Assembly: GCA_003524085.1 (NCBI GenBank)
Contig: DOEC01000035.1
Span: forward strand, 11,977-75,976
DNA from: Bacillota bacterium
GTDB lineage: Bacteria > Bacillota_I > Bacilli_A > RF39 > UBA660
Reading direction: 5' to 3'
DNA: 64,000 nt
In this document: positions 26,464-35,039 of the stretch, one piece after another
Numbering within the stretch: the stretch's first letter is position 1
How the letters are laid out: each line of letters opens with the position of its first letter
Notes under the pieces: generated by a model
The model's input: only the letters and a program-made list of their open reading frames with translations
What the model was told of the DNA's origin: nothing
Database searches by the model: none
Translations under genes and position numbers: made by a program

Positions 26464-27885
26464 ATGAAGAAAAAGAGATTTAGTGAATATAATAACTATA
26501 AATATGACTTATCTAAAGATACATGGTTTAATCCTGTTGTAGAATGGGATTCAAAACTATTTATCGATCCCTTACTGTTAAAAAGAACCAATATTAAAGA
26601 GTTAAAAAATTGCTATCAAGAATTAATTGAATTCTTTAAAAATGCTTGTGTTACATTAAAAACAAAATCAATACCAAAAACATTAGTAGAAAATATGTTG
26701 AATTTTAGAGAAGTAGAAGAAGCGCAATTAGGATACTCCTATGATAGCAATAAAGGTAGCGGATTTTCTGGGCTAACTGCTTTAAAATTTTTTGAAAACT
26801 TTTCTAAATATATAGATTCAAAAATATTTGATTATGATGAATTGGAAGAGATTACTTTATTTGAAGAAAATGTTGATCTTGATAGAATAACTGATATGAT
26901 ACTATCTATAACTAAACGCTATTTTATTACTTATAGTTGTAGTATCGCTGAAAAAGAGGGATTTCCTTTAGATAAATTTAATATATTAACTCATTTTAAT
27001 TTTGATGAAATGAGTTGGATAACTGAGATAGTTGAAATGCCTTATATAATTAACAGTGAGAACAAAAAAATTCCTGTATTATTAGTTCCACATTCTATCT
27101 TAGTTGGAAAATTACATTATAATTCTGAAAACTTTATTACTTGGTTGTGGAATAACGAAACAGACTACGTAAAAGCTACATTTGAATATAATATAAAAAA
27201 AGAATTAGAATCCAACAAAAAGGAAATTATAGAAAAAATTATAGAAAATAATGATACCGACCTTTTTAAAAGATTTGGTAATGAACCAGCTGAGCCATAT
27301 GATTTACAAAAAGATAAAGATATAATTAATAAAGTTTATGATTTTGTTAAAAATATAAAAATAACAAATAAAAATAGTGAAATTCCTGTGCTAGAAATGG
27401 CTGATGATTTAATAAGGGATATAGAACATGCTGTACAAGATGAAAGGGGATGGACTTTACTATTAAATGATGCAAGTATTAAGTTTAGAGCAGAACCAAT
27501 TATTTCAAAGTTTTCACATTTAATTATGGAAAGACAATCTGAAAGTTTAGGATTCAATCTAGATATTTCTCCTGAGACGAACAAAGGTAGAGGCCCTGTT
27601 GATTTTAAATTATCAAGAGGTAGAGAAAAAGTTTTAATTGAAATTAAAACTTCTACACATCCAGACTTAATGACATGTATAGAAGATCATAAACAATTAC
27701 ATCAATATATGAAACAAGAAAGTTGCAAAGATGCTATTTTATTAGTTTTTTATAATAAGGAAAGTGATTTAGAAAAAATAAGTGAATTACATACTAAAGT
27801 AGCAGAGTCTAATATAAGAAATAATCACAATATGATGATAAGGACAATAAATTGTATACCAGGACTATCTGCTTCAAATTTATAA
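26464..27885 (+). CDS. Solitary PD-(D/E)XK nuclease-like protein
   Basis: The 473-aa protein ends in a restriction-endonuclease-fold domain: RGPVDFKLSRGREKVLIEIK (residues about 377-396), where Asp and the E-x-K pair are the metal-binding residues, followed by a QLHQYMKQ helix. The N-terminal 350 residues (DTWFNPVVEWDSKLFIDPLL) are helical and not recognised. No methylase or helicase accompanies it, so it is probably a single-gene defence nuclease or the survivor of a larger system. ATG 26464 has AAAGAAGG 7 bases upstream. Flanked by decayed DNA on both sides. Confidence 0.65.
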   Translation: MKKKRFSEYNNYKYDLSKDTWFNPVVEWDSKLFIDPLLLKRTNIKELKNCYQELIEFFKNACVTLKTKSIPKTLVENMLNFREVEEAQLGYSYDSNKGSGFSGLTALKFFENFSKYIDSKIFDYDELEEITLFEENVDLDRITDMILSITKRYFITYSCSIAEKEGFPLDKFNILTHFNFDEMSWITEIVEMPYIINSENKKIPVLLVPHSILVGKLHYNSENFITWLWNNETDYVKATFEYNIKKELESNKKEIIEKIIENNDTDLFKRFGNEPAEPYDLQKDKDIINKVYDFVKNIKITNKNSEIPVLEMADDLIRDIEHAVQDERGWTLLLNDASIKFRAEPIISKFSHLIMERQSESLGFNLDISPETNKGRGPVDFKLSRGREKVLIEIKTSTHPDLMTCIEDHKQLHQYMKQESCKDAILLVFYNKESDLEKISELHTKVAESNIRNNHNMMIRTINCIPGLSASNL

Positions 27886-28198
27886 CAATTAAACCTTTTG
27901 AAAAAATATAGATTAAATTTATCAATGTATTTTGTTTAATAATATTAATACATCATTTTTCTAGGATAATTTCTTCGTAAGACAAAAAAATCAAACTCTC
28001 GATTGATATCACATATTAAGTTCAACTAAATAGTTTGAACGGATTCGCCAATGAAACGATAATAAAGATTATCTGAAACTCCTAAAGTAAAACTAGCAAA
28101 CAACCAATTTCTAATAATATTCTAACATTAAAACTATTGTTATGTCTCGAAAAAATTCCAGTTTCTTAATAAAAGTATATTGATTAGGAAGTGTTTGT
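27886..28198. other. Gap without a supported gene
   Basis: Short frames only, full of stops on both strands; no terminator after the nuclease gene and no RNA gene that I can support. Confidence 0.5.
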
Positions 28199-29031
28199 AT
28201 GTTAAAAATGAAAATTAAATTATTTTTATTGGAATATAAGAGAATATTTTATGTAATTCTATTTATATCACCATTGCTAGTTTAGATAAAAATACCAAAA
28301 TATCAATCCAGATGATCCAACAAAAATTGGAGTGCTGGGGGACCTTATTGGGAACGGTTGTTGGTGGAGTTTTCTCTTTAATTGGATCTATATATGTAAA
28401 ATAATAAACAAATAGTTAGTGAATCAGAAATAAAGAAAAAATATAATATATAAACCTTTATATGATAAATTATTAGATACGAAAAAAATAATTGAAGAAG
28501 AAAATCGTTATCCTACATATATTAGTTATAAGAAAGATCAGCAAACAATAAGAAGACATCCACAAATTATTGCATGAGGCAGGGTATGTAATGATAGTAG
28601 AATTTTAGATTCTCCTAAAATTTTAAAGACACAAAATCAAAAGTATATTAAATCTATTGAAGACTATTTTTTGATAAGAAATAGTGCAAATGATATTATT
28701 CAAAATATAATTAATAAAACTTTACGAAGCGAACTAGGTAAAGAAAATACAATTGCAAATTTAGAAGTTGTCTATCTGATGAAATATTAGAAGATACACT
28801 TAATGGAAGTAGATTGAAGGAATATTGTGATACGAAAGCCAAGATGAAACTCTAAATGAAAAATATAATATTGCTGCGAGTATAGTATTAGATAAATGCA
28901 AAAACATTGAAAAAATAGAAAACATTAGAAATGCGTATTATAATTGGGCAAAAATGCAAAATGAGACAATAGAATTATTAATTTTAGAAGTCAATTTAAA
29001 ATATGAGAAACAAAGAAGGGAAGAAAATTAA
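28199..29031 (+). pseudogene. Decayed membrane-protein gene
   Basis: GGAAGTG precedes an ATG that opens MLKMKIKLFLLEYKRIFYV and stops after 28 codons. Successive frames then give a glycine-rich membrane hairpin (LLGTVVGGVFSLIGSIYV), a helical part (YDKLLDTKKIIEEENRYPTY), SIEDYFLIRNSANDIIQNII, and finally NIAASIVLDKCKNIEKIENI and ILEVNLKYEKQRREEN to TAA at 29029. At least four frame changes or stops interrupt it. The intact protein was probably about 270 aa, with one membrane hairpin and a cytoplasmic helical tail; family unknown. Confidence 0.6.
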
Positions 29032-29233
29032 TACTTATGGAATGGATAAAAATGAAGTAATAAGAGAATTGAAATTGGAAATAGAGAAAGACCCTGATTT
29101 AAAATATTACTTAAATAATGAATATGTTGAAAAAATGTTTGAACTGTTGATAGAAGTCATTGAAAATGTTATTGAAAAAAATAATAAGAAAGTAGAAGAA
29201 GATAAAAAAGGATTATTTTGCAAGAGGATTTAA
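29003..29233 (+). CDS. Small hypothetical protein
   Basis: The 76-codon ORF overlaps the end of the decayed gene by 29 bases in another frame and encodes a charged helical peptide (ELKLEIEKDPDLKYYLNNEY). It has no clear ribosome site; ATG 29042 is an alternative start. It may be a real small gene that was coupled to the decayed one, or chance. Confidence 0.35.
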   Translation: MRNKEGKKINTYGMDKNEVIRELKLEIEKDPDLKYYLNNEYVEKMFELLIEVIENVIEKNNKKVEEDKKGLFCKRI

Positions 29234-29601
29234 ATATTAAAAAGTAGCATACTGATCACACTAAGCCGTAATCATAGGTTTTTTTACATAAAACCTCGTG
29301 TAACTCAAGTAACACTTATTTAAGTTTTCAGTAATAGACTAAATCTATTTCTTCTAATTTAACACGCTTTTACTCACTTGTTTTAAAGACTTTTTAAGCC
29401 CATTTGAAGCACTTTTCTTGTATTCTTTATAAAATATGATTTGCACTGATTTAAATCAACATCCTTATTCATTTTTTTTACAGAAATAGTATTAATTATA
29501 TTGTTTACTTCTTAATCTTAAATTAATATATTTATTATTCATATTATAAATGCAAGAATTTAGATAAATATATTTCAGTGTACTTTCCAGAGTATAAAAT
29601 A
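29234..29601. other. Gap without a supported gene
   Basis: A weak AT-rich hairpin (AGGTTTT...AAAACCT, near 29276) is the only structure I see; no ORF or RNA gene is supported. Confidence 0.5.
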
Positions 29602-29626
29602 TAAAAAAGCCCTTGTTACAAGGACT
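29602..29626 (-). terminator. Terminator of the tRNA-Gly gene
   Basis: On the minus strand AGTCCTTG-TAA-CAAGGGCT is followed by TTTTTTAT, 14 bases after the CCA end. Confidence 0.85.
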
Positions 29627-29639
29627 TATTAACATTATT

Positions 29640-29714
29640 TGGAGCAAGCGATGGGAATCGAACCCACGTCTCAGCCTTGGCAAGGCCGCGTACTAGCCGT
29701 TGTACTACGCCTGC
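29640..29714 (-). tRNA. tRNA-Gly (anticodon GCC)
   Basis: The minus strand gives a full cloverleaf: acceptor GCAGGCG/CGCTTGC with one G-T pair, anticodon loop TTGCCAA in stem CGGCC/GGCTG, T-loop TTCGATT, discriminator T and encoded CCA. U73 and C35-C36 are the glycine identity elements. A promoter (TTGTTT, 17 bases, TATGAT) lies just upstream on the minus strand. Confidence 0.95.
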
Positions 29715-29850
29715 ACTTGTTTTTTCAAAATGCATAAATATCATATCATAAATTATTAGAAAAAACAAGTGTAAAATTTGTGTAAAAATCTAATATTTTG
29801 TTTGACTATTTTACTTTTTTATTATACACTTTCTATAGAGGGTAGGAAAT

Positions 29851-30621
29851 ATGAAAGATAAAATAAGTAATGAAGAATTTGCAAGCATAGAAAGCATATT
29901 TAAAAATAGAGACATGGCACCTTATGAAGATGCAATAATAAATGCTTGTAATGCTTCAGTTGACAGAAAAAGAAGAGAAAGAAATGTAAAAAGCGAAAAA
30001 AGACGTAAAGAAGAAATGAAATCAAAAATAGTTTCTGCTGTTCTTGCAGCTTTAGTACTTGTTGGTGGAGTAACTATCACAAAAGGTGTAGTAGACAAAG
30101 CTAATGAAATTGCAAATGAAATAACTGAAAACAAAGAAAACTATGACAAACAAAAAGTCATGGACGAAATTAGTAAGAAGATTGGCTCTTTAGTCTTTGT
30201 AAAAGATGAAGATTTTAACGAAAAATATGACACACCAGAAGTTAGCATATTAAGCCAGTGCACCAAAAGAACACAAGATAACACAGGCTACATGTATTTG
30301 CACCAAAAAATAGCAGACAAAATTAATGAGTTACCACCTGAATTACAAGAATACGCTATATGCGCAACTCTAGAAGGCATGGGAAGTAATAGAAGTGTTT
30401 TATTTGATGGAGTTACTACAAACGCAGACTATCTAATTAAGTGTCTTGGATTAAACGACGCTAAAGATTTAGAAGAATATTTAAGCCATGTTAACAAAGA
30501 TGGAAGTTCTGATTTTTCTGAATTTCTAAATAGCCAATATGAACAAAATGACTTTATAATGGCTGTAGTAAATGCAGAATTAAACGAAATAGGTAGAGGT
30601 GTTTCTAGTGGAAGAAATTAA
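29851..30621 (+). CDS. Membrane-anchored protein of unknown function
   Basis: The 256-aa protein has a charged N-terminal cytoplasmic region of about 50 residues (RKRRERNVKSEKRRKEEMK), one membrane helix (IVSAVLAALVLVGGVTI) and an outer domain of about 180 residues without recognised motifs. AGGGTAGG precedes the ATG. Its last 14 bases overlap the start of the next small gene. No signal of a catalytic site. Confidence 0.65.
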   Translation: MKDKISNEEFASIESIFKNRDMAPYEDAIINACNASVDRKRRERNVKSEKRRKEEMKSKIVSAVLAALVLVGGVTITKGVVDKANEIANEITENKENYDKQKVMDEISKKIGSLVFVKDEDFNEKYDTPEVSILSQCTKRTQDNTGYMYLHQKIADKINELPPELQEYAICATLEGMGSNRSVLFDGVTTNADYLIKCLGLNDAKDLEEYLSHVNKDGSSDFSEFLNSQYEQNDFIMAVVNAELNEIGRGVSSGRN

Positions 30622-30856
30622 TGTAAATGTAACAGATATTGATGGTAAAGAATATATAGAACTAGATACAGTAGAAGTTAAGGGTAGTAAATATGTTTAT
30701 CTAGTTAGTACAAATGACGACAAAGACTTTCTAATCAATAAAATAGTTCTTGATAATGGAAAAGAATATTATGAAAGCTTAGAAAGTAACGAAGAATTTC
30801 AAATAGTACTTTTAAACTTTATCAAAAAGAACAAAAGTGTTATAAATGAGTTATAG
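30608..30856 (+). CDS. DUF1292-like small protein
   Basis: The 82-aa protein follows the DUF1292/YrzB pattern: an acidic beta-rich stretch ITDIDGKEYIELDTVEV-like (here VTDIDGKEYIELDTVEVKG) then KYVYLVSTNDD. GTG 30608 sits 6 bases after AGAGGTG and overlaps the preceding gene, so the pair is coupled. Members of the family are cytosolic and of unknown function. Confidence 0.65.
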   Translation: MEEINVNVTDIDGKEYIELDTVEVKGSKYVYLVSTNDDKDFLINKIVLDNGKEYYESLESNEEFQIVLLNFIKKNKSVINEL

Positions 30857-30858
30857 TA

Positions 30859-30886
30859 AAGTAGCCTTTTTATAGGTTGCTTTTTT
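30859..30886 (+). terminator. Intrinsic terminator
   Basis: AAGTAGCC pairs with GGTTGCTT around TTTTTATA, ending in TTTTTT. Confidence 0.85.
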
Positions 30887-30949
30887 CTTTATCTTTGTAT
30901 ATAATATTTACAGAAGATATGAAACGAAAGGAGTATTTTATTCATATTT

Positions 30950-31075
30950 AGCGCCAGAACCATAAGTGGTTGACGAGGTTAACAGTTATCGATTTTTCGG
31001 CGGATGCTGTTACGGATAAGTAGTTCGTTAGAAGTATTACAAAAAGTAAAATCAATATTACAACAAAATATACTT
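30950..31075 (+). ncRNA. glmS ribozyme
   Basis: The leader matches the glmS ribozyme core: the cleavage site A|GCGCC (between 30950 and 30951), AGAACC...GGTTGACGAGG, GTTATCGATTTTTCGGCGGATG and the trailing pairing elements towards the start codon. With bound glucosamine-6-phosphate the RNA cuts itself and the glmS message is lost, giving feedback control of amino-sugar synthesis. AAAGGAG in the strand just upstream (30928-30934) has no ORF. Confidence 0.93.
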
Positions 31076-31107
31076 CATGCTAAATTTTTTAGTATGGAGG
31101 GATTTTT

Positions 31108-32853
31108 ATGTGTGGTATCATTGGATACGTAGGAGAAAAGAGATGTAGTATAGATGTAATTATAGATGGGCTTAAGCACCTAGAATACAGGGGTTATGAC
31201 AGTGCAGGTATAGCTTATGTTAAAGATAATAATGTTGTAATAGAAAGGGAAGTAGGTAGAATTAGTAATCTAGAGAGTGTTCTTAAAAAAGACACTTCTC
31301 ATATAGGAATCGGGCATACTAGATGGGCAACTCATGGTAAACCAACAAAAGAAAATGCTCATCCTCATAAGGTAGGCAATATTACTTTAGTACATAATGG
31401 AATTATTGATAATTTTATGGAGTTAAAAAGCACTCTAATGAGTGAAGGCTACACTTTCAAAAGTGACACAGATACTGAAGTAGCTGCTGCTTACATTGAT
31501 TCTTTATATAAAGAAAATAACGATATGATTAAGAGTTTAAGTATATGTGTTAATAAGTTTTTAGGTAGTTATGCTTTTGGCATTATTAATGAGTTAGAAA
31601 CAGATGTATTATATGCTTTAAGAAAAGATAGTCCATTAATTATTGGTGTAGGAGAAAATGAAAACTTTATTGCAAGTGATGTGCCATCTATTTTAAAGTA
31701 TACTAATAAGTATATTGATATAGAGAATGACGAAATAGTTAAAATAACAAAAGATAAAGTTACTGTATATGATAAGAATTGCAATATCATTAATAAAGAA
31801 ATAAGCGTGTTTGAAGGGGATGCTAATTTAGTAGAGAAGAATGGTTATGAGACATACATGCTTAAAGAAATACATGAAGAAGCAGAAGTTATAAAGAAGA
31901 CTAGTGAAGCAAGTATTGACTTTGATATAACAAAGTATGATGAAATAGATATAGTCGCTTGTGGAAGTGCTTATCACGCTGGACTAGTTGGTAAATACAT
32001 GATAGAAAAACTATGTAACATAAAAGTGAATGTATGTATTGCAAGTGAATACCAATACGATAAACATTTTTATAAAGGTAAAACTTTAGTTATAGCAATA
32101 AGTCAAAGTGGGGAAACTGCAGACACAAAAAAATGTGTTAATATTGCAAATGATATGGGTGTTGATACTTTAGGAATTGTTAACGTTAAAGGAAGCAGTA
32201 TTGCTAGAATATGTAAACATGTTATATATACTTTAGCAGGTCCTGAAATAGCAGTGGCAACAACAAAAGCTTATCTAGCACAAATCACAACACTTATACT
32301 ACTTGCAGTTAAAAATAGTAAAGAAAAAATAAATACTGAAGACTTGCAAAAACTACCTTATTATATAGAAACTCTAATTAACAAAGATTATACTTCTCTT
32401 GCAAATATGCTTTATACAAAAGACGACATCTACTTTATTGGTAGAGGAATAGATTATGCTCTTTGTATGGAAGGAAGTTTAAAACTAAAAGAAATTAGTT
32501 ACATTCATAGTGAAGCTTATGCAGCAGGAGAGTTAAAACACGGGACAATTTCATTAATTAGTGAAGGAACACCTGTTATAGTATTTGCAACAAGTGATGA
32601 GTTATACTTAAAAACAATAAGTAATGCTAAAGAAGTTAAAGCAAGAGGTGCTTATGTAATACTAGTAACTGATAAAGAAGTTATTAATGAAGGAGTTTAT
32701 GACGAGTTAATTAGTATTCCTAAAGTAACTGAAGAATTAAGACCAATCTTAACAATTATACCTTTACAATTAATAAGTTATGAAGTTGCTAAGTTAAGAG
32801 ATAATGATATTGATAAACCTAAGAATTTGGCTAAGAGTGTAACAGTGGAGTAA
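31108..32853 (+). CDS. glmS: Glutamine-fructose-6-phosphate aminotransferase
   Basis: The 581-aa enzyme makes glucosamine-6-phosphate for cell-wall synthesis. Cys2 (MCGIIGYVG) is the N-terminal nucleophile; HTRWATHG and HNGIIDN belong to the glutaminase domain. Two SIS domains follow (CGSAYHAG, SQSGETADT, and AAGELKHGTISL), with the family's C-terminal KNLAKSVTVE. It is slightly shorter than the usual ~600 residues. ATGGAGGG 8 bases upstream is the ribosome site. Controlled by the glmS ribozyme in its leader. Confidence 0.97.
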   Translation: MCGIIGYVGEKRCSIDVIIDGLKHLEYRGYDSAGIAYVKDNNVVIEREVGRISNLESVLKKDTSHIGIGHTRWATHGKPTKENAHPHKVGNITLVHNGIIDNFMELKSTLMSEGYTFKSDTDTEVAAAYIDSLYKENNDMIKSLSICVNKFLGSYAFGIINELETDVLYALRKDSPLIIGVGENENFIASDVPSILKYTNKYIDIENDEIVKITKDKVTVYDKNCNIINKEISVFEGDANLVEKNGYETYMLKEIHEEAEVIKKTSEASIDFDITKYDEIDIVACGSAYHAGLVGKYMIEKLCNIKVNVCIASEYQYDKHFYKGKTLVIAISQSGETADTKKCVNIANDMGVDTLGIVNVKGSSIARICKHVIYTLAGPEIAVATTKAYLAQITTLILLAVKNSKEKINTEDLQKLPYYIETLINKDYTSLANMLYTKDDIYFIGRGIDYALCMEGSLKLKEISYIHSEAYAAGELKHGTISLISEGTPVIVFATSDELYLKTISNAKEVKARGAYVILVTDKEVINEGVYDELISIPKVTEELRPILTIIPLQLISYEVAKLRDNDIDKPKNLAKSVTVE

Positions 32854-32856
32854 GCA

Positions 32857-33585
32857 ATGCTTAAACTCCTATTTAGTAAAGAATATATATTTTTATGGCT
32901 AATAGTTATCTTAATACCAATTATCCAAAAGAAAGTAATAGGTTTCTTTGGTGAATTTTGGGTTAAACTAGAACTTAAAAAATTAAAGAAAGACTACAAA
33001 GTTTTAAATAACGTAATTATAAGAACTATAGACAATTCCACTCATCAAATAGATCATATAGTAGTTTCTAAATATAGCATATTTGTAATAGAAACTAAGC
33101 AGATAAATGGGTATATTAAAGGTAACGATTACGACAAAAACTGGACTGTCAAAAGAGGAAAAAACACTTACTATATCAATAACCCAGTTCATCAAAACTA
33201 TGGACATATAAAAGCTTTGTCTGAAGTCTTAGGAATAAACACAGATAAATTCATTTCAATTGTATGCATTTCTAGTCAAGCTAAAGTTAGAGTTAACTCA
33301 AAGTTTGTAGTTAGAATTTATATGCTCGTTAAATATATTAAAAGTTATACAAACGAATTACTTTCAAATTATATAGAAGTGTATAACACTTTAGTTAGTA
33401 GAAATATTAAAGGCTACACTAATTCTAGAATGCATGTTAAAAGCGTAAAAGAAATAAAGAAAGTAACAGCTAATGACCTAATTAAAAAATGCCCACTTTG
33501 CGGCGGAGAACTTGTTAACAGACAAAGCAAGTATGGTAGTTTCATAGGCTGTTCTAATTACCCTAGATGCAAGTTCAAAAAGTAA
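32857..33585 (+). CDS. NERD-domain protein with topoisomerase-type zinc ribbon
   Basis: The 242-aa protein starts with a membrane helix (YIFLWLIVILIPII), followed by a NERD domain (IDHIVVSKYSIFVIETKQ, with the D...ExK nuclease-like residues; residues about 66-84) and a C-terminal C4 zinc ribbon (CPLCGG...CSNYPRCKF). NERD proteins are thought to be nucleases or DNA-processing factors. It follows glmS by 3 bases, so is in the same transcript, though no functional link is apparent. Confidence 0.85.
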   Translation: MLKLLFSKEYIFLWLIVILIPIIQKKVIGFFGEFWVKLELKKLKKDYKVLNNVIIRTIDNSTHQIDHIVVSKYSIFVIETKQINGYIKGNDYDKNWTVKRGKNTYYINNPVHQNYGHIKALSEVLGINTDKFISIVCISSQAKVRVNSKFVVRIYMLVKYIKSYTNELLSNYIEVYNTLVSRNIKGYTNSRMHVKSVKEIKKVTANDLIKKCPLCGGELVNRQSKYGSFIGCSNYPRCKFKK

Positions 33586-33589
33586 CCAG

Positions 33590-33615
33590 AAGTCTCTTTT
33601 CTTAGAGACTTTTTT
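33590..33615 (+). terminator. Intrinsic terminator after the NERD gene
   Basis: AAGTCTC-TTTTCTTA-GAGACTT followed by TTTTT. Confidence 0.85.
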
Positions 33616-33682
33616 GAATTAACTATAGGATTTTTAAGAAAAGTATAGTATAATATTAGACAAGAGAAGGTGGTTTATATTT

Positions 33683-33949
33683 ATGACTGCTATTATTTTT
33701 ATAGGTTTCTTAATATTCTGTTATATTTTTAGAGACTCATATAAAAACAAGCAAGAACCAAAAGAAGAAAAGCCTAAAAAGAAAAACATATCTCCTTATT
33801 CTGAAGAAGAAATGGACAAGTACAACCTAGAAGAATGGCAAAAAGATTTAGTAAGAGAAGGAAGATTTGCACCTTGGAGTTTTAAAAAAAAATCAACTTA
33901 TAGTGGAAAGTTAAGTGACGGACAATATTATAAAGATGACGATGTTTAA
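33683..33949 (+). CDS. Small single-span membrane protein
   Basis: The 88-aa product has one N-terminal helix (TAIIFIGFLIFCYIF) and a Lys/Glu-rich tail with a conserved-looking EEMDKYNLEEWQKDLV segment. Family not recognised. GAAGGTGG lies 11 bases before the ATG. It has its own promoter-like TATAAT near 33650. Confidence 0.6.
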   Translation: MTAIIFIGFLIFCYIFRDSYKNKQEPKEEKPKKKNISPYSEEEMDKYNLEEWQKDLVREGRFAPWSFKKKSTYSGKLSDGQYYKDDDV

Positions 33950-33979
33950 TAGATAATTATATATGTGAGGTAAGTTAAA

Positions 33980-34873
33980 ATGATTATTAAAGATAATAGA
34001 AAATTAAGACAAAAAGATTTTAAAAATGAAAAAGAATTACAAACATACTTTGAAGAAAATCTAAATAAAATTTTAGGATACAAATTTGTAAAAACTGAAT
34101 TTATAGTTGGAAATTATAGAATAGATTCTTTGGCATTTGATGAAGAAACTAAGGCATTCAGAATTATTGAGTATAAAAATGTTAAAAATCATAGTTTAGT
34201 AGATCAGGGCTATACTTATTTAAAATTATTGTTAGAAAGAAAAGCCGATTTTGTGCTTAAATTTAATGAAGTATATAATTTAAATTATAAATTATCTGAT
34301 ATTGACTGGAGTCAGTCTAGAATAATATTCGTTTCGCCAACTTATACTGACTACCAGTTGAATGCTACTGATTTTAAAAATATACCTGTTGACTTAGTTA
34401 AAGTCACTAGATATGAAGAAAATATAGTTGACATAGAATTTATAAAAAAGACAAGTAATGTTAAGATAGATGAAATTAATGATAAACCCGCTCAAAAAGA
34501 TGTTAATAAAGAAATTAAAGTATATACTGAAGAAGATCATTTATGTAACTTATCTGAAGAAATTAAAGCGATTTATGAAAATTTGAAAAATAAAATATTA
34601 GAACTTGATGACATTGATGTAGATGTGAAAAAATATTATATTGCATTCAAGGGAAGAAGAAATATAGTTGATATAGAATTCACTCAAAGCAAAATTAGAG
34701 TAGATATTAATATGAAAAAAGGGACTTTGAACGATCCTTTAAATATAACCAAAGATATTTCTAGTATTGGACATTGGGGTAATGGAGACTATAGAGTGGA
34801 GATAACAAAAGAAGAGGAAATAGATAATGTTATTCCATTAATTAGACAGTCGCTAAAAGTAAATAAAAAATAA
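33980..34873 (+). CDS. NucS-like endonuclease with DUF5655 domain
   Basis: The 297-aa protein has an N-terminal PD-(D/E)XK-type domain (YRIDSLAFDEETKAFRIIEYKN, residues about 47-68; Asp and E-x-K are the metal ligands) like NucS/DUF91, and a C-terminal DUF5655 domain (AFKGRRNIVDIEF, DISSIGHWGNGDYRVEI). Proteins of this pairing are usually small accessory nucleases near restriction systems. It lies 166 bases upstream of hsdM in the same orientation and may belong to the same defence block. Confidence 0.75.
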   Translation: MIIKDNRKLRQKDFKNEKELQTYFEENLNKILGYKFVKTEFIVGNYRIDSLAFDEETKAFRIIEYKNVKNHSLVDQGYTYLKLLLERKADFVLKFNEVYNLNYKLSDIDWSQSRIIFVSPTYTDYQLNATDFKNIPVDLVKVTRYEENIVDIEFIKKTSNVKIDEINDKPAQKDVNKEIKVYTEEDHLCNLSEEIKAIYENLKNKILELDDIDVDVKKYYIAFKGRRNIVDIEFTQSKIRVDINMKKGTLNDPLNITKDISSIGHWGNGDYRVEITKEEEIDNVIPLIRQSLKVNKK

Positions 34874-34889
34874 GGAAGGAATGATTAAA

Positions 34890-35039
34890 ATGAATAAGAA
34901 AAACGTACTAAATAAAATACATGGGGGGGGGGTATTTAAATATATAAATATATCTAGTTTTTGTGTACCCTTTTTTGGAGTTAATAGGCAAAGCTGTGAA
35001 AATCTTTGTCTTTTTTGTGAGTTAAATGGAGAGATATAA
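34890..35039 (+). CDS. Short ORF carrying a G10 tract, abutting hsdM
   Basis: AAGGAAGG precedes ATG 34890. With ten Gs the 49-codon frame stays open (MNKKNVLNKIHGGGVFKYI...) and its stop TAA (35037-35039) touches the hsdM ATG at 35040. One base more or less in the tract shifts the frame and ends translation elsewhere. The peptide itself has no recognised family; its value may lie in coupling ribosomes to hsdM. A GGGTA...TACCC plus TTTTTT hairpin overlaps it. Confidence 0.4.
   Translation: MNKKNVLNKIHGGGVFKYINISSFCVPFFGVNRQSCENLCLFCELNGEI
34923..34932 (+). repeat. G10 homopolymer
   Basis: Ten consecutive Gs in a very AT-rich genome. Such tracts expand and contract by slippage and are the usual basis of phase variation. 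It sits inside the short ORF directly before hsdM. Confidence 0.85.

Noticed and set aside
29234..29601. Prophage or element attached to the tRNA-Gly gene
   Set aside because: The tRNA is intact and followed by its own terminator; no integrase or repeated tRNA half is visible nearby.
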